Assembly (NCBI GenBank): GCA_029204225.1
Contig: CM055100.1
Coordinates: forward strand, 50,451,083 to 50,515,082
DNA length: 64,000 bases
Source: Diphasiastrum complanatum
Lineage: Eukaryota > Streptophyta > Lycopodiopsida > Lycopodiales > Lycopodiaceae
Direction: 5' to 3'
In this document: positions 34,360 through 46,030 of the stretch, piece after piece
Layout of the letters: each line of letters opens with the position of its first letter
Numbering within the stretch: position 1 is the stretch's first letter
Notes under the pieces: model-generated
The model's database searches: none
Told to the model about the DNA's origin: nothing
Seen by the model: the letters and a program-made list of their open reading frames with translations, nothing else
Program-made: the position numbers and the translations under genes

Positions 34360-36000
34360 TTATGAAGATAGCTTTACAACACCTAGCCGATGACTTAGTG
34401 ACCCTACATTGCCTCCTCTCCTTGTGTGCCATCTCACAATGAAGGTCTGCAAAAATCTCATCGTCTACAACAGCCTCAGCCTCAGCCTCAGTGATGTTGG
34501 TAGTAAGAGCGCAATCATCTAGGTTCACCTGTCTTACCATCTCAGGTTGGTGGTGCAGTAAACCGATTGCACTATGAAACAAAAAGCCTATTGCATTTCT
34601 GTGTGTGTATAATAGACCATGTGCTCCAATTCCACTTGAAGGCCGAAGCAAAACAATCTTGTGCAAGAATGTGTGGGGGACAAATGTAGTGAGCTAAGGG
34701 TCCTCAACCATCTTATCAATGAAACATGCCTTGGGGTCAAAATCAAGGTGCAACCTCTCAATTGGATGCAACAAGGACCCCTTGCCTGAATAAATTGTCT
34801 TTGTGTATGCCCTCCATCCAATATCACAAGCTCCTAGTCGCTACATATTCGGCCTACAGTCCACAAAGGGGGAGAGTAAATGAACGACTTTGTGAATAGG
34901 CTAGTGGAAATCCCCCTCAAACCATTTTGCTTGCACCGTTGACATCTTGCATACATCAAAAAGAGAATTGCATCCACATGGGATAAAACATTTCAAAATC
35001 CATTTTTTTAAATAATTGCATAGTTACAAAAGGATATGACAGGTACCTCCACTTATTGACAAGGGGCCTCTAAAAGGGCTCCTCAATAAAACCCATGAAC
35101 TTGTACATGAAGTCGAGAGTGTGGCCATCTGATCCACTAGATGTGATACATTGTTTGAAAGACCTCAACCAACTGCTCAACCTCCTGTCGCCACAAGGCA
35201 TCCCCAGATATTGTCCTCAAACCTATGCCCACCCAGTATTCTCACCACTGTGACTCCATTTTGTGGATTTGGGGCTAGCTGCCATGTGGGACAGTGCACC
35301 TCGTAATTATGACAATCGCTCTACTACAACGAAGTGGTAGGCAAAACGAGCGGGTATTGGCTTCTTCATGTACAATGTGCTATATGTTATAAACATGACA
35401 ACATCTCTCTTCTTCCTACTCACAAATGTGAGTCGTGACTACGAACATGGCAATAGAAGTGATCACAATAATCCAAGGAAGGCCTCCTATGTCCTACATC
35501 AAAAGGTCATTGCAAGCTGTTGCACATGGGGTCCATATGATGGAAGGGTACTCTATTTGCAAAAGGTCACCCATGGTTGTGCATTGTTGTATTGGCATTT
35601 TCCGTGTCACGTGACCACCTGCACAACCCTACGCCCACACCTCCATTGTTGTATGCATGTGCTTGTAAATAAACTTGCTTGACTTAACATCATTGGCCCA
35701 AGGAAAGTACACACCTCTAAGCAACATAGTACAGAAAGTCATGAAACCAAGATGGTCATAATAGGCTGGCATCGTATGTCAATCAACCCATCCAATTGAA
35801 TAGAGCAACCATAAGTGGAAGCGTGTCATATGGGGCTAATGAAACTACCCAAAATAAGAGAAGACAGTCTCTTACCTAGATTACGGCATCCTTTGTCATG
35901 TGTTCCATCAATGCTCCAACCATAATTACAAGGAAATCAATTAGAGATGCAAGCTAGAAACTCATCTCCCAATCATAGGCTGCAACCCAAAGCCTCCCTC
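34360..36000 (-). pseudogene. hAT-like transposase remnant (DUF659 type)
   Basis: Blocks in order on the reverse strand are WTPCATACNDLL followed by IGGLPWI near 35535-35500, the plant hAT pattern WTPCAAHC-x-D. Then come FVSRKKRDVVMF with ARFAYHFVVVERL, HTLDFMYKFMGFIEE near 35100-35140, and QDCFASAFKWNWSTWSIIHTQKCNRL near 34580-34650, which corresponds to the hAT dimerisation motif SxSxCERNWSxxSFIHSKKRNRL. An acidic stretch (EAEAEAVVDDEIFADL) follows. Many stops and frame changes. No terminal inverted repeats were found by eye. Confidence 0.75.
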
Positions 36001-36114
36001 TAAGCCCAAATTGCTAGTCTTCTCTTGGTATGACCCTATACACTTGGATCCTATGTCCCGTACAACAGGGTGATCGATGCAATGTGTTGCATAGCCTAAT
36101 CACCCTACCATAGC

Positions 36115-36400
36115 TTGTAATCAACTTCATGATCTCTTAGAAGAATCCTCTCCCAAGTTCTCTGTTAGGATCGTACAACTTGTAGGTGTTATCAGACAAA
36201 GTATATCTGATCAGGATGGTCTTGAGACCTTGGAAGTCCAATTTCTTCCTTGTGTCCTTTGGGATCTACACGTAGGCAATGCACCCAAACACTCTTAGGT
36301 TCTTCAAAGAAGACTTAGAGCCTGTCTACACCTCGTGGGGTATCTTGTCTGAGAGGGCTTTGGTCGAACATCTATTCTGGATGTAAGCTGCAGTGGAGAC
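36115..36400 (-). pseudogene. Copia integrase C-terminal fragment
   Basis: Reverse-strand AAYIQNRCSTKALSDKIPHE, then SLKNLRVFGCIAYV, PKDTRKKLD and DNTYKLYDPN match the conserved region after the Copia integrase core. Stop codons occur in it. Only this ~290-bp piece survives. Confidence 0.85.
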
Positions 36401-36415
36401 AGCTTACATCCAGAA
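36375..36415. repeat. Inverted repeat, 15-bp stem
   Basis: TTCTGGATGTAAGCT and AGCTTACATCCAGAA are perfect complements around an 11-bp loop. One arm is part of the integrase coding sequence and the other lies at its broken edge, so this may mark a foldback rearrangement. Confidence 0.85.
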
Positions 36416-36429
36416 ATGTTAATCCTACA

Positions 36430-36997
36430 GTTTGGGCTATCAACTATATGGATGATGATCACTTTTGCAATCGTTTCACTGGAGATGTAAGTGCAATGTG
36501 CATATAGTTGGGGGCATAAATATTGGGCCCTTCTCGGCGCGCATTTGGACCCCATTTTTATCTACGGGAGGGCGGGAGCATTTTTATCTACAATGTCTAT
36601 ATAGCAGGAAGCTCTAGGGGTTTCGGGAGGCGGTAGCTCCTCGAGAAACAGGGGGTCCGGGGGGCTACCGCCCCCCGGTGGGGGGTTTGGGGGCAATGCC
36701 CCCAACGGCAACGTCCCGATGGTAAGGCCTCTTCATGATTTGGCCATTTAACTCCCTGAGCGGTGCATCTATGCTTCAAAAACTCGAATTCCAAGAGGTA
36801 ACACCAATGCTGAACCTGCACTAAGATTTCCCTTCCAAATTCGCTCAAAAATCAAAGATAGCCCCCCTGAAATCAGAGATATACCTCTGATCCTACAGCT
36901 ATGGATCTGCTCCAGTGATTTCTGAAAAGTTGAAGAGATTCTGTACACTCTGATGGATTTCTCCCTTGTTGTAAACTAGACTCCTGAAGAAGGAGAT
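36430..36997 (-). other. Retroelement leader and GC-rich C/G-tract block
   Basis: Non-coding. The section 36640-36715 is dominated by runs of G and C (GGGGGGCTACCGCCCCCC type) able to form strong structure. Read on the reverse strand from the primer site at 36998-37010, it looks like an LTR-element leader without a gag. Confidence 0.5.
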
Positions 36998-37010
36998 GGC
37001 TCTGATACCT
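36998..37010 (-). promoter_or_regulatory. Primer binding site, reverse strand
   Basis: The forward strand reads GGCTCTGATACCT, the complement of aGGTATCAGAGCC, one mismatch from the Met primer site. It adjoins the LTR at 37012. Confidence 0.75.
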
Positions 37011-37011
37011 G

Positions 37012-37368
37012 TGTTAGATATCTAGACACCATAGTAGGGCAAACACTAACTAATCCACCCAACCTTGCCTACTCTCTGATATGGAGCAAGCCCCTCCTAG
37101 CCCAATGTGAGGACTGATAGCATGCATACTGCCAAGTGTCGGTCACGTGGCACTGACGTGGCCGACTGCACGTCGGGACCCAACATGGGGCCCTATCCTG
37201 TTGACAGGGTCCCTATGCTGTGTTAGGCCTGCCTTAGCTATGGACCGTGCCGGGCACACTACTCACACTGTCTTGCCCTGTTGGTCGTGTATGCTGGACA
37301 CGACCCTGACTGTGGTATCTGACCTCTTGTGTTCTCTAGGGTTCGACACTGGTTACGTGCCCGTAACA
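37012..37368 (-). repeat. LTR shared between two internal regions
   Basis: 357 bp bounded by TGTTAGATATC and GCCCGTAACA. A primer site lies on its left and a purine tract complement (TTCTCCCTCTAAGC) on its right. A single LTR with internal sequence on both sides indicates a tandem LTR-internal-LTR array reduced by recombination and later deletions. Confidence 0.65.
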
Positions 37369-38410
37369 TTCTCCCTCTAAGCCATAGATCTACATGTATC
37401 CAAGAGCCAATGTCGTTAAGGGTGTAGGTAAACTAAAACATGTAGTTACCAGCATGTTTGAACCAATTGAGTTATGTCCAATCGGGAACTTAACATTCTC
37501 TTATGTTCATGTTAATACTCTTAAGGCCTATCATCCATGGTGATCTGGGTTGATTTTCATATATCAACATGTAAAGACTAAACCCTATAGATGAATGCTT
37601 AGCCCTATTATGAGTAAACTATACTAGTGGGAGATATCTTTTTCAATCAGACTACTTACAAGAGACTTATCTTCTCACCATGTCTTCCAATGTCTGATTA
37701 CCTCTCTTGGTTTGACCATATGATTCAAGATGAACAGAAGACCCAAGACTTGACTTAGTTCCAATTTCTCAAAAACTTCTCAGAAATATCCAATAAACTC
37801 GGGGTCACAATCACTAACAATCTCACTAGGCAATCTAGAAAGACTAAACAATCTCTCAACACTTGAGCAAGTTCTAGAACCTTTATGTTACTTTTGGTCG
37901 CAACTAGACATTTGTTATGTTGTGAGCTTGGTTAGTCAGTTTATGGTAGCACCCAAGATGGAATATTAAGAGCAACCATCTAGGATTTCCAATGGATGCA
38001 CAATCCACCTGTTTTAAAGCAATCCACTTTATTCACTTGGCAATAGCGACACTTGAGGACGTGATCCTCTACATATCACTTCATTCTTGACCAATAAGAA
38101 TCTGTTTATACTAAGTTATATGTTCTTTTTATGCTTGGATGACTAGCACTAGGGCTATCATGACATCCATATAGAAGCTGGCACCTTATATCTTGAACGT
38201 CAAGCACACAAACTTGCTCTTTCTAGAGAAACAATCCATTTTGAATTTGCACATGCATAATCTTGCTATCCCTTGAATCAATCTTGGATTTGCAATTGGG
38301 TCCCAATCTTGACTTTCTGCCATATACATCGAAAGAACACATTGAACGAACACAAACTATGTTAAGAGAGTTATAGAGATTATGCTAGGTCTCCAAAAAA
38401 CTCATCTAGT
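37369..38410 (-). pseudogene. Gypsy integrase remnant
   Basis: Reverse-strand fragments in several frames: a zinc-binding part with DSYWSRMK and VEDHVLKCRYCQVNK (near 38030-38110), then SEIVSDCDPEFIGYF (second catalytic Asp), YGQTKRGNQTLEDM (catalytic Glu position degraded), LPLVxFTHN and HSSIGFSLYMLIYENQPRSP. It ends near the purine tract at 37369-37383. Chromovirus-type elements often use the Met primer, which would fit the adjacent LTR, but no chromodomain is seen. Confidence 0.75.
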
Positions 38411-39799
38411 TCACTTTGCTAATATGACTAGGGGCATCAACCACCTTACTAGTGGAACCCCTTTTTGTATTTACAATATTCAAACTTTTGCATGAGCCCC
38501 AACCATCTAGTTTTTTGATGCTTTAGGTCAAATGTGTTACAGAAGTACTTCAAGCATTGATTGTTCATATAGATGTCAAAATTGGGTGCACAAAAATATC
38601 GTCCCCAAAATTTTCAAAGCATGAATGATTGGGACAAGTTACTTTTCATGTGAAGGGTACCTTGACTATGCATCTATAAGCTTCTTGCTTTCAAACACCC
38701 AATATTTTACAAATGGGCAATTCAAACAAAGAATCGTGGTTCGAATCAATCCAATGTGAATTTGTCGGCTCGAATCAAAAACATGTTCAAACCGGTTTTT
38801 GGGAGAAAAAGAAACAAACTTAAAATAGCACAGTAAACAATGATTCAAACAAAGAATCGTGGATTCGAACCATGAGCACTCGAAGCACTTCATTAGGGTA
38901 TGGAAAAGCCACAACATATCGAGAAAGCCATTACATAGGAATTGATGAATCAATCTAGAACCTCCCTGGACAACAATATTTTCCTTCAAATAACGGCTTG
39001 CTTGAGATTTAGTTGATCAAAAAATTCTTCGATGTCACCAACATCATGCAACCTATCAATAAAACCAATGACGAGAAGAATGTTGTCCCAAAAGCCTTCA
39101 ACACTTATTGACTAACAATCAAGAACGTCATCAAATAGTTTCAAGCTCGATGTTACTCCAGCTCCTACAAGCCAATAACATCATAAATAGAGGAATTACA
39201 TAAGGAGATGCTCTTAGTTACAACTTTGTCAAGTAGTTCTAAGAAAATCCATTTATGGCCAAAGTTTTTGAAAACCATTGTGCACACTCACAATATGCAA
39301 TTTCACAATCCCAAGTCAATTTTTTACCTAAATTTATAGGGTCCTTTCGGCCTTAAAAATAGGAGCTATTTTTGTAATCAAAACAATTTGAACTCCACAT
39401 GACCTGGCCCTGTACTCTTTTATTATTATGTATTGTATTTTTATACCTACAAGACATTCTCTCTCTTCAAAGGAAAACGTCTTGTTAACTTTCTTTTTAG
39501 CTTTTCCTCTGGCAATTTTTGGCATCTATTTATTTCTCATGCCCCACTACCTCTCTTGGATGACCTCCGCATTTGGGCCGACTATGCTGCTAGCCTATTC
39601 ACCATACCCACTGACTCAACTATCTCTATCTCTCTTGGACCATCTGAGTTCACCTTTGATATAGTTCTTGTGGCCATTATAAGAATGAAGACCCATAGGG
39701 CACGAGATATTGAGGACCTTGAATTTGTATCGATTCATGCTACCGACTTATATTTGCCCCCACCTTAGCCACTCTCCTCAACCACACTGTTTTCTCTGA
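38411..39799. other. No recognised gene
   Basis: Contains one of the TTCGAA-rich islands (38710-38890). The open frames at 39428-39768 precede the LINE fragment on the same strand and may be its decayed upstream part, but show no motif. Confidence 0.5.
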
Positions 39800-40290
39800 C
39801 TTTCCATCTTCCTGGTCCCAATATCATCCACCTTATTCACAAAAATGGTGACCCCATGATCCCTAGTAACTATCGCACTATCATGATTAATCATGTTCTT
39901 GCAAAGCTATATGGTACCATCCTTCAATGACCAGTCTATAGTGAGCTCAAAGGCAAAGTCCAGGAGATTACACGCTTTGGGCTAGGTAGGGTTATCCTTT
40001 GGTTCTGTCCCCCATGCTCCCTGCTCATTCAGAGACTTCGTGACCTTGGCTTCTCCACTGAAATTGTTTTGGTTGTGATGGCTCTTTATGAGAGAGTTTT
40101 GGGCAATTTTCGACATGGCAATGGTATTTATGAGCATATTCGGAGCACCATTGGGGTGAAACAGGGTTGCTCTCTTTCACCAGTTCTCTTTGGTCTATAT
40201 ATGGATGAGTTGGAGAGGGTGGTGAAGCCCTTTGTTCCACATGAGATCATCCTTCGAGTTTTCTACTCCACCTATACCGATAGATGCAAC
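39800..40290 (+). pseudogene. LINE (non-LTR) reverse transcriptase fragment
   Basis: Blocks IIHLIHKNGDPM with IPSNYRTIMINHVLAKLY are the classic LINE RT start. LIQRLRDLGFS, ALYERVLGNFRHG and STIGVKQGCSLSPVLFGLYM (about 40025-40215) are motifs up to just before the catalytic YADD. The internal part with motif A (DFxKAFD) is deleted, and a stop splits the first block. The catalytic YADD region is missing. This is a nonfunctional 5'- and 3'-truncated copy. Confidence 0.9.
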
Positions 40291-41779
40291 CTTCCAGCTT
40301 ATCACATATATTCAGAGAGTCCAGGAACTTCCAGATGATATACTCAAATAGCACTTGCTTCCCCCCACTCTCTTCATGATCAGGATTAACGGTTTTCATG
40401 GTCTTCTTAGGCATCCCACCTCCTCCTTGAGGAATTTGGTATCTTTATCACATACCTTCCCTTGAGTACTCATCAGTATATCGGACGTTTTTTTTATATA
40501 CACCATACCTTGATTGCACTTGTTGGAGTTAGTTGGGTGCTAAGCCCCCGACTACTACCAGATTCATTTCTGGGAGCATGGCATAGCAAGGCTTCCAATT
40601 CTACCACAATATCTAGACACATAGTCTTAGATTCACATTGGGCCACTTCGCGTATCATCACATCAGTTGACTATTGAAACCAGGAGGTTCCATGGTATCT
40701 CAAGAGAGGAGCAAATATGCCAATTATTGTCTTTGAGAGATGTGGAGTCCAAGGGGCAGTTTATCTTTAGATGGCCTATATAGTATGAGATTAGAGGGAG
40801 ATACCATTGCCTATTTCACGGCATGCCCACCATACTTTGATCACTCATAGCACATGAGGATCCCCATTGTGTTTCACTTATGTTACGAGAGATGTTCCTA
40901 TTCCAATGTTATATATGCTGGTCAGCTCAGTCGACTCATCCTAGTTCTCAGTCTCAGATTACCTCCTTCTCTAGGAGAAGACCGTGCCAGGGTCTAGAGT
41001 CCGATGGTGATGAGGTAGAAGAAGACAATGCACCTATTAATAGAGATCAGAGACACCACTACATTATGTCGCAACCTGAGCTACCCATCCTATCATGAGG
41101 AGATACAATTCTCAACCTCCTAGACAATGTGAGCGCCTACTTGAGTTACCTCATGTTGCAGATCACATCCCATCCTTCTTCTTAGGAACAGGACATGATG
41201 ACATGATGATATTGATATTGTTATACTTCACCTTACATATCTAGCAGCATTTGTATTCCTACATTACCTCATTGAGGTAAGCAGACAAATTTGCTACACT
41301 ATCTTGGCCTTTTCTAGATAGCCACCAAAGCTTCTCTCCCAATATGGCTATAGTAAAGGACATGAATGGTAGTACCTGAAAAATAGTGATTAAAAAATGT
41401 GAAAACTAGAGATATCAGTTTTCGTGTATATTGATTGATACAATATCTGCATGTAAAAGAGAGACAATCACATCTCAAAATTTGGTTATTGGCTCATCAA
41501 TGTTTAGATACCCGGTTCGAACCGGGCGATTCGATAGTTCAAACAGGGTTTGAATCAGGCAAGAACCGTAGAACCGTTCGAATCGATTTTTGAGTTTTTT
41601 TTTGTATTTTATTGAAAATTTTATTCTTGTCGAGGATAAATCATGATTCACATTACATAATTGTAATAAGTATCAAGCTAAGTTGGGGATGTCTGTAAAG
41701 CTAGCATGATGCATCAATTAGTTTGGTCTTCTCATAATCACTTCCAAACCTCTCTGCCTCCCATATAAGTACCCTGCAC
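40291..41779. other. No recognised gene
   Basis: Short forward frames at 40462-40677 and 40880-41098 have no motif; they may be remains of the LINE. A TTCGAA-rich island lies at 41510-41590. Confidence 0.5.
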
Positions 41780-42110
41780 AAGCCAACAATGTTTCATAAT
41801 TCATTGTAACCCAAGCCCCGTAAAGATTGAACAGTGTAGGTGAGAGTGGGCATTCTTGTTTCAATATTCACACCTATAGTTTTGACGATCTATCTTGAAT
41901 AAATTTTCCTGAGAATCGAGATTAAAATGTCCCATTACCCTCTTGTATAATTGTCTCAAATTTGTGTGACATGTCTCGTGAAAAGTGGAGATCTCTCAAC
42001 CTCTAGATAAGCATATCTTATGGAATAGAATCAAAAGTTGAGGGCTTGTCAGAAATTTACAAATTACAAAACAACAATATACCCTCTCCTCCCTATGTCA
42101 TTACCTCCTC
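41780..42110 (-). pseudogene. Second LINE RT fragment, reverse strand
   Basis: Reverse-strand frames give IRYAYLEVERSPLFTRHV, KTIGVNIETRMPTLTYTVQS and in the next frame LFNLYGAWVT-like residues. They correspond to the STIGVKQGCPLSPTLF stretch of LINE RT, but strongly decayed. This differs from the copy at 39800 in strand and age. Confidence 0.5.
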
Positions 42111-42575
42111 AATGACGGTAGTATTAACAACCTTCTAGTAGATTTATTGATACCCCTTTTCATCACAAGAGGAAGACAATTTTTTAGCGGACAATGGTTC
42201 AAATCAAACCGTGGTTCAAACCAGGCCAATTCAAATTGGCCGATTCAAACCATGGTCCATGGTTCGAACCGCGATTTGAGCAAACGTTGTGGCTCGTGTA
42301 CTAGCCTTAAGGCATGAAAGTGGAAAATTCTATAGACCTCTTAATTGTAGAAGTTGCATAGGATATAAAATCTACAGAGGTCTATAAAACCTAGATTGAC
42401 TAATGAATAATCTTAGATGAATTTTGGTAACAATTGTCTTTAAGCACCTGTGAGGGATTCCTCATTAGGTCAAGTTCCTCAAGGATTTTATTAGAAGAGT
42501 ATTGTGTTGTGATGTTGGCATATAGAATCAAATGTGCATGCAAGTAGAAGGGTTAATGTGGAGGTTTACTGGTGT

Positions 42576-42665
42576 GTGAGAAATTAATGTTTATTTCCAC
42601 CCTTAATATTGGTTTGGCCATGCTTGCGAGCTATTTTAGGGGCCATTTTCTATTTTTAATAATTT
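42576..42665 (+). repeat. LTR start fragment
   Basis: TGTGAGAAATTAATGTTTATTTCC through AGCTATTTTAGGGGCC matches 42784-42870, the start of the LTR that follows the Copia tail. It is a partial second copy placed just upstream. Confidence 0.65.
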
Positions 42666-42783
42666 TCCTACAGAAGAGCAAGTTGCAGATATCTTTACCA
42701 AAGGACCTGACAAAGAAAAGTTTCAGAAGTTTAGAGAACTTCTAGGAGTAATAGATAACAAAATAAACATTAAGGGGGAGGGT
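42666..42783 (+). pseudogene. Copia RNase H C-terminus and polypurine tract
   Basis: EEQVADIFTKGPDKEKFQKF followed by RELLGV is the conserved end of Copia pol. The purine tract TTAAGGGGGAGG follows and then an LTR start. Only about 120 bp of the internal region remains between two LTR pieces, so nearly all of the element was deleted. Confidence 0.88.
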
Positions 42784-43160
42784 TAGAAAGTAATGTTTAT
42801 TTAAACCTCTAAAGTGGGTTTGGTCATGCCTGCAAGCTATTTTAGGGGCCAATTTCTATTTTTAATAATCTCTAAAGTCAATTTAGTTGTTCATGCATGT
42901 AGGTGGGCACACTAGTTCTAGGATAGAAGTTGTTTTTATTACTTAGTGATTCATTACGGGTCTTTACCCGAAATAGGTAGCAATAATAGCAATCAACTTT
43001 TTGCCTTTAGCTTTAGGCTTTCACAAGCTATAGAGAAAGTATTTAAGTAGGCTGGCAACCCATCATAGATTCATTCCGTTGTATAGAGCTTTGCTCATTT
43101 CTCTACAATTAGAGTTCTCTTGTGCTCAAAGATCTCTCGGATTGGATAGGTCACATGTTT
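42784..43160 (+). repeat. Copia 3' LTR remnant
   Basis: Begins at GGTTAGAAAGTAATG (expected TGTTAG) after the purine tract. It includes a TATA-like AAAGTATTTAAGTAGG near 43038. The end cannot be fixed without a matching copy. Confidence 0.6.
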
Positions 43161-43219
43161 ACTACATAGATTAAGATCATGAATTATTTATTTTAAAGTA
43201 GATAGGAAAATGACATTAT

Positions 43220-43470
43220 TGTTAGAAAACCGACTTGCTGTACAAATTACCCAAGACAAGATTCCTATTATTGTTAGACAATAGCCATACACATGAGATG
43301 TAAAACAAACAACAATGATGAGATGTACTCCAACTATGTCCCATTGCAAATGAACTAGGGTGAACTACATACTTATAGACAATAGTCTATGCCAAAAAGC
43401 AAAAGCAACCTAAAAGCAAAAGTCTAATTAACGTCTCTATATAAGGTAAAAGCACCCAAGACCTATTGGT
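43220..43470 (-). repeat. 3' LTR of older reverse Copia-like element, part 1
   Basis: Starts TGTTAGAAAACCGACTTG and matches 62086-62335. It is cut at the TTGGT target site by the 14.7-kb Gypsy element, and continues at 58163-58258. Confidence 0.85.
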
Positions 43471-44551
43471 TGTTCACATATTCACTGAATCTGTGAACAC
43501 GTTTTTCTCTTTTTGTTGCTTATCTCTCTTGGATTACCTCTGTCGTTATGGTTCTTTGTGATTACTCTTCTTATTAGAACGTTTACAAAAAGAAGCAATA
43601 TTCAAGGATGCATTACGTATTTCCCAGCCTGTCAGTGGGTAACTCAAATCCGATACTCAGCTACATGCATACACTAGCCATGCAACCATCTACAGCCCAA
43701 GCAGATCAGCATTCAGCACAGAGAGCAATCCTACTACTAACTACTGAATCAAAGAACATTTAAAACTATAATAGCTACTGAAACCAAAACCAGATTCAAG
43801 AAACAAGAAACAAGATTCCTAACAGCATTTAACAATCTAGGAATCAAGAAACACACATTACTTGATGCCTAAATTATCCAAGAACATCAAGACTATGCAA
43901 GATTTACACCACATTCCTAGCCTCTATAGTTTACTTGAATGCTGATTTCTACAAGATTCTACAAGCAAGAATTGAAGCTAATCCACAACTAAGCAAGAAC
44001 AAGAAACAAGAATCTAGTTAATTCACAAACAAGGAATCAAGCATGCTCATAGAAATATCACTCAAGATCATTGCCATGAACAAGGAGCTTAGTGATCTTC
44101 AAGAACTCGTGGAAGATCCTCTTTATGCTCAAGAGAACTTGAAAATACAATCAAAAGCTCCCTCACAAGAGAGGGGGACCCTTAAATAAGCAAGAAGGCT
44201 GCCCATGTGGAGCCCATGTGGCAATTCCACTAAATTAGAAACTACATGTGAAATTTGCCCTTCCACTAGAGGTCACCATCAAAAGGTGGCTCACTCTTAC
44301 TATTTTAAGGGGGATCTACATTTATTACAACTATTCAAGGAAATGTTACTAGCTCCTACATGGTCATTCCTTCTTTGGGATACACCACGTAGGCTCACAT
44401 AGTTAGTCACTATCTTCCTAGCTAGTATTTCCTCGGCTCTCATGCTCGGCTCTCAGCTTCTTCTGCTCTCTTTCTTCTGAGACCTCCTCGGTCATGGGTG
44501 AGAGATAGCTTATGTTTTCAGCTTGGCTCGACACTAGAGAATCGGCTAACA
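43471..44551 (-). repeat. 3' LTR of large Gypsy
   Basis: 1081 bp with termini TGTTCACATATTCAC and CGGCTAACA. The same termini bound 57076-58162. The sequence TTCACATATTCACTGAATCTGTGAA near its start is an imperfect inverted repeat kept in both copies. Confidence 0.95.
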
Positions 44552-44566
44552 TTATCCACCCCATAT
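44552..44566 (-). promoter_or_regulatory. Polypurine tract of large Gypsy
   Basis: The reverse strand reads ATATGGGGTGGATAA just before the 3' LTR. Confidence 0.75.
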
Positions 44567-44708
44567 CTGTTGCAGGACCTACTGCAACATCGGCGATGTC
44601 TTCCGCTTGGCACTTGGAAAAGCGTGGATTTTTGTTCGCTTTCGTAAAACCAGGTGCTTATTACCCGCAAAATTTATTCGCCAAAATTGGAAGTCCCTCA
44701 ATTGGCCG

Positions 44709-45810
44709 CTACATACCATCCCTCTTGGGCACTTCTTGTGAATCATGTTTGCCTCGTCGTCGCGCCGTCTGCTTTCGCTCGATCATCTTCTGGCCCAAGG
44801 CTTCAAACACTTGGAAGCGGAGCTTACTTCCAAGATTAAGGGGCCCCAGATATTCTCTTATTTTTTCTACGAAGACCATTTCCTGCCAGTCTTCCACCAT
44901 GGTCACATAGCGTGATGACATGAAGGCCGCTCTGTAGTATAGCCTGGCCATCATCTCATGGTCTTCTTCTGATTGGAGGGCTATGTTTGGGTTGATCCTA
45001 ATGGGATCCAAACCTCGATTCCAGAAACACTCTTGCTGCATCATGAAGGCCATGGATCTGCAATACTTGGCACTTTCCTGCACGCAGAGATCGGCACTTG
45101 ACTTGTATTTGTGCCCGAAGTCTAGTAACTGTAGCCTCAGATCATCCGGGGAGGTTCCATCTGTAATTCCTGGAATGACTGGCCAATTTACTAACTCCAC
45201 TCGAGGTTTTTCCACCGGCCATGGGTTTCTGTGTTTGAGCGGCATGTAAAAAGGATCCACTCGCTTCCATGCCGGTGCCCTCAAATATTCCTGGAGTCGC
45301 CTACTATCCTTCAAAAATTTGCTCCACCATTCTGGCTGCGGTTGTAGTGCGGCAATGATCTCGGCCCTGGTGGAGTATTGGCTTTGATCGATGTCTTCTT
45401 TGTCGCCCCTCATATTGGGAGGATATTTTCTTTCAAATCGCTCTGATTCCCTTGTATCAGCCAGTTTACTTCTAGGCCGGGTAGGGGAAGTTGTCCTACG
45501 TGGCTGGGGCGGCCTTACCAGATATTCATCAAGGGCATTGGTGCTCGTGTCTTTCTCTTTTGCTCGCTCGCTTGTCGACGGCTCACCTACACCCGTGTCT
45601 GGCCTGGGCGAGAATCTTCTTGTCTCCGGTTGGTCAGCCAGGAAGTCACCATCGGCTCCAATGTCTGTGTTGGTTTCCAGAAGGTCGGGGATGGAGTGAT
45701 CTAGTTGGCAAAAATAATAAGTTATACGCAGCACCGGGGGGGTGGAGTTGTTGGAGGAACTCGTCCCGTCGGGCTTTGTGGGTGTCAGCTGGACCTTTTG
45801 ATGGGTCCAT
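44709..45810 (-). pseudogene. Accessory ORF C of large Gypsy, one frameshift
   Basis: The likely start is ATG at 45810 (MDPSKGPADTHKARRDEFLQ). One frameshift at the G7 run 45736-45742 then leads into a 330-codon open frame to 44709. The N-terminal half is charged and disordered (PPQPRRTTSPTRPRSK). The C-terminal half is compact: EWWSKFLKDSRRLQEYLRAP, VDPFYMP, ELVNWPVIPGITDGTSPDDL, LRLQLLDFGHKY, MARLYYRAAFM and EKIREYLGPLN. The end is basic (TARRRGKHD). Similarly ordered blocks occur in the C-terminal part of the broken ORF at 22375-24081. I recognise no known domain. It ends about 160 bp before the 3' LTR, so it is the last gene of the element. Confidence 0.7.
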
Positions 45811-46030
45811 TATTTGACTAGGAGGTGATGAAGAAATGAGAGATGGAATAATTGGGTAAGTTGGAATGAGTGTTTCAGAGAAACTAAATGTGGAGTAGGA
45901 GGAAGGGTTAAAGGTGGGAGGGGGTCGGGGAAAGCTCATGGAAGCAACACCGGCTCTCTGGCCACCCGATCTTGAGCTACCGTCTGATCGGTGAGATTGC
46001 CCGTCCTGATTCCCTGCTCCATCATTCCCA

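Noticed and set aside
41516-41525. tRNA gene suggested by GGTTCGAACC
   Set aside because: No cloverleaf could be built around it: no A box at a proper distance and no acceptor stem.
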